14,656 nt of DNA. Source: Anaerolineae bacterium (GTDB taxonomy: Bacteria > Chloroflexota > Anaerolineae > B4-G1). The DNA is taken from NCBI GenBank assembly GCA_016783285.1, contig JADHWW010000052.1, positions 1 to 14,656 on the forward strand, in the 5' to 3' direction. Positions 6,659 through 13,144 of this stretch are shown here, piece after piece. Each line of letters opens with the position of its first letter. Positions within the stretch are counted from its first letter, which is position 1. A program made the translations under genes and the position numbers. The notes under the pieces are model-generated. The model made no database searches, was not told where the DNA came from, and saw only the letters and a program-made list of their open reading frames with translations.

Positions 6659-7018
6659 TCAGGCCGGTTGCTCGAGCAGCGCGGCTATGGGCTCGGTGAG
6701 TTCGTCGGAGGCCAGGTAGTCCCGCACCTCCTCGCGGGCTTGCTCGAACAGGCGGAGTGCTTCCTTGTCGGAGCCCTTGAAGCCGCCGACGGTGCGTCGG
6801 GCGCACGTGCAGCAGCCCAACGAGGCGCGGTAACTGTCCAGGTCGCAGGTGAGGCAACTCGCCATTTTGATTATCATCAACGAAAAGCCCAACACGTCCT
6901 CGTGGCCGTCGGGGAGTGCGGTGATGTGGTCAACCAACTCGGCCCACTCGGAGCCGCGCAGGTCACGCAGTTGCGGGATACAACGGGAGGGAAAGAGGAT
7001 TTCGCTTTCAGGGTACAT
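6659..7018 (-). CDS. small Cys-rich conserved-looking protein of unknown function (119 aa)
   Basis: This soluble protein of 119 residues has no signal or membrane segment. The central part has a dense cysteine cluster (MASCLTCDLDSYRASLGCCT, then CARR), six cysteines within about 20 residues including a CxxC, followed by a charged, probably helical tail (KEALRLFEQAREEVRDYL). The spacing suggests a metal or Fe-S site. It starts at the ATG at 7018. Before the element at 7040-7180 inserted, that ATG lay only nine bases after the reconstructed stop of the histidine kinase, so the two were probably co-transcribed and may be functionally linked. I do not recognise a named family. Confidence 0.7.
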   Translation of the reverse strand: MYPESEILFPSRCIPQLRDLRGSEWAELVDHITALPDGHEDVLGFSLMIIKMASCLTCDLDSYRASLGCCTCARRTVGGFKGSDKEALRLFEQAREEVRDYLASDELTEPIAALLEQPA

Positions 7019-7029
7019 TTTTACATCTT

Positions 7030-7190
7030 ATCTCTCTTCTAATGTCATCAAGTTAAGGATAGGCCAGACTTCGGAAGTCTCTGAGGTGCTCTACCCAACG
7101 GCTTTTGATGCAATTTCAGGCTGATTTTGCCTTCAAAATCTCCGACGGCAGACTTCCGAAGTCTTAATTTAATGACATTGATCTCTCTTC
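7030..7190. mobile_element. 141-bp MITE-like element flanked by a 10-bp target duplication
   Basis: The direct repeat ATCTCTCTTC occurs at 7030-7039 and 7181-7190. Between them lies a 141-base element whose ends are inverted repeats (AATGTCATCAAGTTAAG against AATGTCATTAAATTAAG, 15 of 17). Inside each end is a 15-base near-palindrome, AGACTTCGGAAGTCT on the left and its complement AGACTTCCGAAGTCT on the right. There is no coding capacity for a transposase. The right end supplies the last five codons and stop of the histidine kinase. Confidence 0.8.
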
Positions 7191-8294
7191 AGCCGCCGGC
7201 AGCCGAATGGTGACGGTACTGCCTACGTCAAGTTCGCTTTCCACTGTGATTTCACCGCCGTGCAGAAGGACCAACTCCCGGGTGATGGCCAGCCCCAGGC
7301 CGACTCCCTGTTGCTCCATCTTTTCCCTATCAATCTGCCGGAATCGCTCAAAGAGGTGAGGTATGTCTTCGGGAGAGATGCCCACTCCGTGGTCTGCCAC
7401 GGCTATTTCCACCCAGTCATACACGGCCTGGGCGCTCACCGTTACCTGCTTCCCCTCGCCCCGGGAGAACTTTATGCCGTTGTCCACCAGCCGTTTTAGA
7501 GTGTCCACGAAGAAGGGCTCGTACAGCCGCACCGGGGGTAGGTTGGGCTCCACTATTGTCTTCAACGTCACGCCGCAGGCCGTCGCCTGCTCCTCGTGCT
7601 GCTGGACTGTCTGCTCCAGGATTGCATCCAGGTTGTGGTGCACACAGGCCAGACGATTGAACTCTTGCTCCGCCTGGCCGGTGTCTATCCGGATCAGGAA
7701 TAAAAAGTCCTCCACCAGCCGAGTCAGCCGGTCGGCGCCCCGTCTGATCCCCAACAAAAAATCCTGGAGAGCGTCGGGAGGGAGAGATGAGATATCGTCC
7801 AGTGCCAGTTCGGTGTAGCCACGGACGTAAGTGAGGGGGGTGCGCATTTCGTGGCTCAAGGTGGTGATGATCTGCTGCTTGAGTTGGTCAATCTCCGTTT
7901 CCGTGACCTGCCGAACAGCCCGGGCCCGCTCAAGCCGTGCGTGGACCGCGATCAGCAGTTCCTGGGGATCAAAGGGCTTGGTGATATAGTCCTCGACTCC
8001 CAGGTGCTTCCCTCTCAATATGTCCTCTTGGTTCGCCTTGGCGGTCAGGAAGATGAAGGGGATAGGCACCCACTCTGGCCGGGAGCGGACTGCTTCACAG
8101 AAGGCAAACCCATCCATTCTGGGCATCATGATGTCCGCCACGATCAGGTCAGGGCACATCTCTTCCATTGCCTCAAGTCCCTTTATCCCGTCGGTGGCGG
8201 TGGAGACGGTGTAGCCCTCCGTCTCCAAGATATCGTGAACGCCGGCCAGAAGGGGTTCGTGATCGTCTACGACCAAGATGCGCTGTTTACTCAT
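7164..8294 (-). CDS. soluble receiver-histidine kinase hybrid
   Basis: This 376-residue cytoplasmic signalling protein has an N-terminal receiver followed by a kinase core. The receiver has Asp10-Asp11, phosphoacceptor Asp54 (VADIMMP), Thr84 and Lys106 (YITKPF). A short coiled linker leads to the dimerisation helix with His148 (LSHEMRTPLT). The ATPase part has the N box (LKRLVDNGIKFS), G1 (ADHGVGI), F box (LFERFRQ) and G2 (GVGLGLAI). There is no sensor or membrane domain, so the input probably comes by phosphotransfer to Asp54 from another kinase. AGGAGGT sits six bases before the ATG. The gene follows the LCP gene by 34 bases. Its last five residues (SMSLN) come from the inserted element; the ancestral end was AAEER. 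Confidence 0.93.
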   Translation of the reverse strand: MSKQRILVVDDHEPLLAGVHDILETEGYTVSTATDGIKGLEAMEEMCPDLIVADIMMPRMDGFAFCEAVRSRPEWVPIPFIFLTAKANQEDILRGKHLGVEDYITKPFDPQELLIAVHARLERARAVRQVTETEIDQLKQQIITTLSHEMRTPLTYVRGYTELALDDISSLPPDALQDFLLGIRRGADRLTRLVEDFLFLIRIDTGQAEQEFNRLACVHHNLDAILEQTVQQHEEQATACGVTLKTIVEPNLPPVRLYEPFFVDTLKRLVDNGIKFSRGEGKQVTVSAQAVYDWVEIAVADHGVGISPEDIPHLFERFRQIDREKMEQQGVGLGLAITRELVLLHGGEITVESELDVGSTVTIRLPAAEERSMSLN

Positions 8295-8328
8295 GCGTCT
8301 ACCTCCTATTACCTTGCTCTTTTACTCT

Positions 8329-9801
8329 CTAGGGGCTGCGGCAGGTCTGGTAGTCGGCGCCGACGATGAGGCGGTACTGCACTGCGCTGTTGGGATCGGG
8401 CGCAGATATGACGTTGCTGGCCGAGACGTTGAACATCCACTGTAGATAAGGTATGGCGCTCCCCTTGGTCGTGGATGTAAAGTCAATCAATTGTGTCTGG
8501 AGGTAATCCCTCCGGTCGGGCTGGCCGATGACGGCGATAAAGCCCTGGCGAAAGAGCCGGTCGGTGGCCAGTTGGTCCCAGTCTGCGTTGGGCGTCCCGT
8601 TCCACACCTCCACTGTCTGAAGCGTCCGCCACAGCCGGCCCTCCGGCACCGGCCCCAGCGCCTCGCTCACCACCGGCTCAATCTCCTCCCAGTTGGGCAA
8701 AAAGACCGAGCCTCCCTTGGGGGTTGTCCAGGGGATGACGTGTTGGTAGCCGATGTTGCGGAAGCGCACGTTCTGCTCGTCGAGCCGGAAGGCCACCTCG
8801 GCCAGCATTAGCACGTCGCCAAACTCGAGGTCGGTGACGACCATACTCCGGAATTGCTCCCACAGTTCGGGGAGGCGGGGTAGAAGGTCGAGGTTGCGCG
8901 CCTGGCGCCAGATCGCTTGCAGCACCTGCTGTTGGCGTCGCTCGCGCGCAAAGACGCCGCCGCCCCGCGGCCCCAAGCGCGAGCGAGCGTACCACAGCGC
9001 CGTTTCGCCGTCCATGTAATGCACCCCTGGCTCCAGTGTTTTCGTGATGTACTCGCCCGCCTCGTTGGGATAGGGCCAGTAGTCTTGCAGGCTACAGTGC
9101 ACCGGGATTTCCACGCCGCCCATCGCGTCCACGATGCCGATTAGGCCATCAAAGTCAGTGCGCACGTAGTGGTCTATCGGGATGCCCAGGTTGTAGAGCA
9201 GCGTCTGCTGGAGCAGCACCGGCCCCCCACCTTCGTATTCGTACAGTTCGCCGTACATATCGGCAAAGTTGACGCGGCTCATCCAAAAGTCGGGGATGTA
9301 GACGTAGAGGTCACGCGGGATGGAGAGCACAGTCACGGCTGGCATCAGCGGCTGGATGGAGACGATCTGGATGACGTCGGTATGCCAGTCGTCCCAATCG
9401 GGGCGACGGTCGCTGCCCAGGACGACGATGTTGATGGCGCCGGGAGCCATCTCTGCTACCGACACGGGCGTGGGGATGGCGGTCGTGTCGGAGAGAGTGG
9501 GCGTCACGCCGATCAGCACCGGTTCGGCGAGCGAAAAGGGAGTCGGGGTGAACGTGGGGGTGGGCGTTTCGGTGGGGCTGGGGGTGAAAGTGGCCGTCGG
9601 GTCAGGCGTTGGCGTTGGGGTGAGGGGGGGGGGAGGTGTGGCGGTAGGTGTGGCGGGATGCAATGTGGGGGACGAGATGGTAGGGACCAGCGTAGGCAGC
9701 GCAAAGATGGACGCCGGGTTGCCGGTGATCAGCAACATAATCAGCGTCGTCCCCAAGGCCACGAACGTCAGAACAAGGGTTATCTGTTTACCGCGAGTCA
9801 T
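8329..9801 (-). CDS. LytR-CpsA-Psr (LCP) family cell-envelope glycopolymer ligase
   Basis: LCP enzymes transfer lipid-linked anionic polymers to peptidoglycan outside the cell membrane. In this 490-residue protein residues 7-29 form one membrane helix. A long Thr/Pro linker (about 35-95, PTPTPDPTATFTPSPTETPT type) then spans the wall. The LCP core starts at INIVVLGSDRRPDW and includes VTVLSIPRDLYVYIP, the YNLGIPIDHYVRTDFDG segment and the Arg-rich DGETALWYARSR...FARERRQQQ region that binds the pyrophosphate lipid. The end (VEVWNGTPNADWD onward) is a LytR_C-type domain. The ATG follows the HicB stop with no gap (TAA ATG) and has no ribosome site, so translation likely depends on reinitiation. 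Confidence 0.92.
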   Translation of the reverse strand: MTRGKQITLVLTFVALGTTLIMLLITGNPASIFALPTLVPTISSPTLHPATPTATPPPPLTPTPTPDPTATFTPSPTETPTPTFTPTPFSLAEPVLIGVTPTLSDTTAIPTPVSVAEMAPGAINIVVLGSDRRPDWDDWHTDVIQIVSIQPLMPAVTVLSIPRDLYVYIPDFWMSRVNFADMYGELYEYEGGGPVLLQQTLLYNLGIPIDHYVRTDFDGLIGIVDAMGGVEIPVHCSLQDYWPYPNEAGEYITKTLEPGVHYMDGETALWYARSRLGPRGGGVFARERRQQQVLQAIWRQARNLDLLPRLPELWEQFRSMVVTDLEFGDVLMLAEVAFRLDEQNVRFRNIGYQHVIPWTTPKGGSVFLPNWEEIEPVVSEALGPVPEGRLWRTLQTVEVWNGTPNADWDQLATDRLFRQGFIAVIGQPDRRDYLQTQLIDFTSTTKGSAIPYLQWMFNVSASNVISAPDPNSAVQYRLIVGADYQTCRSP

Positions 9802-10053
9802 TTATCGAGCACACTTTTTGTTTGGAGGAAGCGTCAATGCTTCCTCCTCCGCTTTCTGTAGAACAGATCGAGGTACCGCCAGACAGCCGACTATAGCATC
9901 CGTGATGTTGGTCAGGGCTTCGTCCACTGTCTCTCCCTGCGACCAGCAACCCCTTAGGGTCGGGCAGTGGGCGACGTATCCCCCGTCCTCCTCGTCCGGC
10001 TCAATGGCTACGATGAACTTTAGTCCGTGGGCCTCAACTGTTTCGCGCTTCAT
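9802..10053 (-). CDS. hicB: HicB-like protein, no HicA partner nearby
   Basis: This is an 83-residue HicB-type domain: LKFIVAIEPDEEDGGYVAHCPTLRG, then the CWSQGETVDEALTNITDAI helix, the family signature of the partial RNase-H fold. In toxin-antitoxin pairs HicB neutralises the HicA mRNA interferase, but no HicA frame is adjacent on either side and no DNA-binding tail follows the fold. It is therefore an orphan, possibly domesticated. I start it at the ATG at 10053, which has GAGAGG upstream; a TTG at 10068 is less likely. It has its own promoter (10107-10135). It shares the transcript with the LCP gene, whose ATG abuts its stop. Confidence 0.85.
   Translation of the reverse strand: MKRETVEAHGLKFIVAIEPDEEDGGYVAHCPTLRGCWSQGETVDEALTNITDAIVGCLAVPRSVLQKAEEEALTLPPNKKCAR
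9824..9847. repeat. hairpin at the hicB 3' end
   Basis: GGAGGAAGC-gtcaat-GCTTCCTCC is a perfect 9-bp stem within the last hicB codons, 23 bases before the LCP start. No T-run follows on the minus strand, so it is not a terminator. Its core AAGCGTCAATGCTT nearly repeats the palindrome in the hicB promoter. Confidence 0.6.
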
Positions 10054-10106
10054 TTCATTGCCTCTCAAACTTGATCGGTCGAACAGAGTACTGTAGGCTG
10101 GCTTTT

Positions 10107-10135
10107 ATTGTACCGCCATTTGGCAAAAGCGTCAA
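10107..10135 (-). promoter_or_regulatory. strong predicted promoter for hicB-LCP with overlapping palindrome
   Basis: On the minus strand TTGACG (10135-10130) and TACAAT (10112-10107) are spaced by 17 bases, five of six consensus matches in each box. The -35 overlaps the stop codon of the NTPase gene. It is embedded in the palindrome AAGCGT-CA-ACGCTT (10127-10140), a natural place for a repressor to act. Confidence 0.65.
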
Positions 10136-10653
10136 CGCTTGAGCCACTCGACGACCCGCTCTGCCATCTCGTCCCGATTCCCCATTGTCACTCCCCACAC
10201 CTCGACCTGTGGCAGCACTTTGAGGGCGTCCACCCAGGGGTTGGGCTTGCTCATCACGGTCGCTACCACCGGCCTGGGGCCGCTGACTGCCTGGAGCACC
10301 ACGTCGCGGAACTGACCTGAGAAGAGTTCCATCTTGCCGATTTCGTCCACGATGATGACTTGACAGTCGGTCATGGCCCGGCGCAGCGCGGTCACCCCTA
10401 CGCGGTCAATTGCTTCCACGTCCACCCCGTAGCGGCTCACGCGGGGCCGGCCCCCTCCGCGCAGGTTCACGTGGGCCATCACCGTCTTCTGTCCATCGAG
10501 TGTCACCATCCGAAAGCCCTTGCGCCCGCCGGGGCCGCGGATTTCCTCGGTGTAGAAGCCACCCACGCACTCCCCCAGCGCCTCGGCGACCGCCTTGATG
10601 ACGGTAGTCTTGCCCACGCCCGGCCGCCCGGTCAGCAACAGCGTGCGTCCCAT
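10132..10653 (-). CDS. THEP1-type nucleoside-triphosphatase
   Basis: This is a 173-residue P-loop NTPase of the THEP1/NTPase_1 family. The Walker A motif GRPGVGKTT is near the N-terminus and Walker B VIIVDEIGKMEL in the middle. GGFYTEEIR after the first helix and KPNPWVDAL toward the end also fit the family, as does the length (about 170-190). Known members hydrolyse several NTPs and dNTPs slowly; the cellular role is unclear. I chose the ATG at 10653, which gives the usual short lead-in MGRTLLLTG. The GTG at 10668 has no spaced ribosome site. It begins within 20 bases of the upstream ATPase stop, so the two are probably one operon. Confidence 0.9.
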   Translation of the reverse strand: MGRTLLLTGRPGVGKTTVIKAVAEALGECVGGFYTEEIRGPGGRKGFRMVTLDGQKTVMAHVNLRGGGRPRVSRYGVDVEAIDRVGVTALRRAMTDCQVIIVDEIGKMELFSGQFRDVVLQAVSGPRPVVATVMSKPNPWVDALKVLPQVEVWGVTMGNRDEMAERVVEWLKR

Positions 10654-10671
10654 TCTTGCCGCCTGCACTCC

Positions 10672-12501
10672 TCACTCCGGCAACAGCAGCGTCTCCAACA
10701 GTGTCGCCAGCGCGTTGAACTGGGCCACGTCGGAGCGCAACACGTCTCGTTCCGCCAGCAACGCTTCCGCCGGCGTGGTGAACCCTGTCCGTGAGACCGT
10801 CCACAGCACCGGCTGCTCGTAGCCGTACTCCGCCGCCACTTGAGCAGCCTTTTCCACGAACGCTTCTGCCTCCCCTTCTTCCATCGGCTCCTTCCGGTAC
10901 TTTACCTCCACCAACCAGACCTGTTCTCTCTCTCCCAGCACGTCAATCTCCAGCGGACGGCCGTCGCGCACCGTCCCACCCCGCATCCGCACCTCGGCGA
11001 AGGACGGCAGCCTCACCTGTCCCGCCACGCCGAAATACGTCTCCCCGTCCACCTCCCGCCCGTCGAAATGGCGCATCAGTTCCCACACGTATCCCTCGGC
11101 CACCCGGCCTTTGAAATAGTTGGTCTGCCCCATCAGTTCATAGTACCGCTGCCGCCAACTGTCCTCAATCTTTCGCTCACTCCAGCGCAGGATGTCGCGG
11201 TAGTAGTTGCGGTGGATGAACTCGCTCATCACGGGGTCTTTCAATCCCTGGTAGCCGTGTATCCCCACTCCCTTCTCCAGCAGGTCTATCTCGTACAGTT
11301 CGCGCATCTTTTCCGCCACCTGCCGCTCGCTGACCTGGTCGAAGCGGTTGGCGCGCAGGAGGGGTACCAGTTTGTAGGGCGTGGCCTCCCCTTCGATCTT
11401 TTCGCTGGCGATCCAGTACAGGATCGCCTCGCCCAATCCCTCGGAATTGACCCGCGCCAGATGGTCCTGAAAGTTCTCCACCCAGTATCCCTGCATCCTC
11501 CCGTGACGGTGGCCCATCTCGAACTGGAGCACCCGGTCGAGGCTGGCCAGAGAAGTCAACTCCTGCGGGCCGGTGAGACTGTTGATGATGGCCCACACGT
11601 AAAAGGGGTGGCCGCCGGTGCGGGTGACGATGGCATCGGCCACTTCGGGGCTCACGGGCACGTCGTACATTTGGCTGAGATGGGCGACCAACTCGTGGGT
11701 CTCGTCCGGTTCCAGTTCGTACAGGTAGTAGGGTGCAAATCGCCGCGCTAGTAGGCCCTTCATTACCACTTTGGTCACCAGGCTGACGATGCTGCCGGAG
11801 ACGATCAGCGGGGCCCACTTGGCCTCCGCCACCGGCTGAAAGTTCTCCTTGATTGTCGTCACGTGTTGCCTGTCGTCGGTGTAGATGCCGTGCGTGACCT
11901 GGAACTCGTCTATCATGTACACGTGAGGCTCTTTCAGCCTGTAGGCCCGCATCGTGGGCCACGTCAGGATGTCGGGCAACAAGTACCTTCCACTCTCGAG
12001 TTGGCGGTTGATGCTGACAGTCTCCCTCACCAGATCTGTTTGTCCCCTCTCCTCGGCCAGAGCCAGCAACTCCTTGAGCGGCAAATCCTTTCGTTGCATC
12101 AATTCCGCATCCTCCGTGCGGTAGGCCAGCAGGTGATGCAGGTAAGTCCTGACGTAGAGTTCGCAGAACTCCCGGATCGTCAGTTTGGGGATGATCTGGT
12201 CTTCGCGTCTCTCGGGCCGGTGCTCGGCCAGCGAGAGGTAGATGGGCGCCACGCCAAAGTCACGGTCGAAAAAGATCAGGTTGAAGAAACGCTGCATCAG
12301 CGCGGTCTTGCCCATCCCCTTGCGGGCGATGATGGCGATGCTGTAGGCCAGGCGCCGGGGCGCCCGCCCGATGATGCGGTGCAGGAACGCCAATTCCTCC
12401 CGCCGCCCCACGAACTCGTCCCCCACGATCTCTGGCAGCGCATAGCGCACCGGCTCATTTTCGCCCTCATTCTCGTCTTTATGATCGTAAACGTCGCGCA
12501 T
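10672..12501 (-). CDS. AAA/STAND-type ATPase with C-terminal nuclease-like domain
   Basis: This is a 609-residue protein of the archaeal-type ATPase_2 group. FVGRREEL (30-37) is the typical entry motif. Walker A is ARKGMGKT (59-66, with Ala in place of the first Gly) and Walker B is VYMIDEFQ near 198. TGGHPFYVW follows, then a winged-helix-like region. The C-terminus carries EID (Asp520) then VEVK (Glu532, Lys534), the pattern of a PD-(D/E)xK restriction-like fold, as in DUF234-type proteins. The ATG has GGAGGTGAGAA directly upstream. Such proteins are mostly uncharacterised; some are linked to mobile elements or defence. It is transcribed together with the THEP1-like NTPase. Confidence 0.85.
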   Translation of the reverse strand: MRDVYDHKDENEGENEPVRYALPEIVGDEFVGRREELAFLHRIIGRAPRRLAYSIAIIARKGMGKTALMQRFFNLIFFDRDFGVAPIYLSLAEHRPERREDQIIPKLTIREFCELYVRTYLHHLLAYRTEDAELMQRKDLPLKELLALAEERGQTDLVRETVSINRQLESGRYLLPDILTWPTMRAYRLKEPHVYMIDEFQVTHGIYTDDRQHVTTIKENFQPVAEAKWAPLIVSGSIVSLVTKVVMKGLLARRFAPYYLYELEPDETHELVAHLSQMYDVPVSPEVADAIVTRTGGHPFYVWAIINSLTGPQELTSLASLDRVLQFEMGHRHGRMQGYWVENFQDHLARVNSEGLGEAILYWIASEKIEGEATPYKLVPLLRANRFDQVSERQVAEKMRELYEIDLLEKGVGIHGYQGLKDPVMSEFIHRNYYRDILRWSERKIEDSWRQRYYELMGQTNYFKGRVAEGYVWELMRHFDGREVDGETYFGVAGQVRLPSFAEVRMRGGTVRDGRPLEIDVLGEREQVWLVEVKYRKEPMEEGEAEAFVEKAAQVAAEYGYEQPVLWTVSRTGFTTPAEALLAERDVLRSDVAQFNALATLLETLLLPE

Positions 12502-12528
12502 TTCTCACCTCCGTCTGTCTACTGCATC

Positions 12529-12557
12529 ATTGTACCACAGGCTGGGCCATTGCCCAA
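12529..12557 (-). promoter_or_regulatory. predicted promoter of the AAA ATPase-NTPase operon
   Basis: On the minus strand TTGGGC (12557-12552) and TACAAT (12534-12529) are 17 bases apart and end about 27 bases before the ATG, with GGAGGT between. The -10 is good; the -35 matches three of six. Confidence 0.45.
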
Positions 12558-12565
12558 ATCCGCAA

Positions 12566-12694
12566 GTGAGTGTAAAATGGCTCCACGTGGCGGGCTGGCT
12601 GTATGCCAGCGACCCGGCGTACCCTTTTGTGGCCTCGCTGGCGCTGATCCCGGTCGCGTTGGTGCTGGTGATTGTTGGACTACCCTGCTCCTGA
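12566..12694 (+). pseudogene. possible C-terminal remnant of an MFS-type transporter
   Basis: The plus strand reads 42 residues ending in a stop. The part WLHVAGWLYASDPAYPFVAS followed by LALIPVALVLVIVG resembles the last two helices of a major facilitator permease (loop with D-P, then a hydrophobic helix). Nothing upstream in this frame continues the protein, and no start with a ribosome site is seen. It would be the only plus-strand coding trace in the window. The identification rests on hydrophobic pattern alone and is weak. Confidence 0.35.
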
Positions 12695-12765
12695 CTGCTG
12701 GCCCAAGCCGCCGCCTTTGCCCTGGCTGAAGAGCGTGGTGTTTCTACGCCGTGTCAAGTCAAATG

Positions 12766-12914
12766 ATATACTGAACGCACTTTGATTTTGTGAAAATGGA
12801 GTCGAGGCTTCAGCCGGATTTGCCCGATTTTGCCCGGCTAAAGCCTCGACTCCGGCCTCCACGAGTGATTTCTAGATTAATCAATTTCACAAATCTGATT
12901 TGCGCTCAGTAATA
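12766..12914. mobile_element. 143-bp inverted-repeat element with 3-bp target duplication
   Basis: The element spans 12769-12911 and its ends are inverted repeats: TACTGAACGCA...TTTGTGAAAATG on the left and TACTGAGCGCA...TTTGTGAAATTG on the right, aligned without gaps over 31 bases. Inside lies a further 20-bp stem (12798-12817 with 12834-12853, one mismatch; GGAGTCGAGGCTT core). ATA is duplicated at both borders. Removing the element and one ATA restores the 28-bp sequence found intact at 422-449. No transposase is encoded. Confidence 0.85.
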
Positions 12915-12994
12915 ATGAGACCGGCCGGGGAACGCCGATCGTGGTCTGGGGAATGTGATCTCAAGCGGCACACGGCGGTTCGCAAAACCACAAC

Positions 12995-13027
12995 ACCCGA
13001 AGGGTCGGCGAGACCCTTTGGGTTTTT
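12995..13027 (+). terminator. rho-independent terminator (first of two)
   Basis: ACCCGAAGGGTC pairs with GACCCTTTGGGT around the loop GGCGA (12 pairs, one G-U) and is followed by TTTTT. The U-run is on the plus strand, yet no plus-strand gene precedes it apart from the transporter remnant. Confidence 0.75.
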
Positions 13028-13045
13028 GCCAGGCACAGAGACAAG

Positions 13046-13084
13046 AGCCCCTGGTCTGTTTCGAGGCCAGGGGCTTTTTGTTTT
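13046..13084 (+). terminator. rho-independent terminator (second of two)
   Basis: AGCCCCTGG pairs with CCAGGGGCT, extended by three inner pairs around a GTTTCG loop, and is followed by TTTTTGTTTT. It is a very strong plus-strand terminator 20 bases after the first. On the minus strand the hairpin is followed only by CTTGTCTCTG, so it would be a weaker terminator for the aldolase-Fae gene. Confidence 0.8.
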
Positions 13085-13106
13085 ACCCAGTTATTTGCTC
13101 AGAACG

Positions 13107-13137
13107 ACCAATCTACCAATCTACCAATCTACCAATT
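13107..13137. repeat. octamer tandem repeat (ACCAATCT)n
   Basis: Three perfect ACCAATCT units and a partial fourth lie in the spacer just beyond the aldolase-Fae stop codon. It is a simple repeat with no coding role visible. Confidence 0.85.
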
Positions 13138-13144
13138 TCCCAAC

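Noticed and set aside
12680..12862. 60-residue minus-strand frame
   Set aside because: It spans the inverted-repeat element and the repeated 28-bp sequence, is low in complexity, and has no ribosome site.
13107..13137. CRISPR-like array
   Set aside because: Units are eight bases long with no spacers, so it is a simple tandem repeat.
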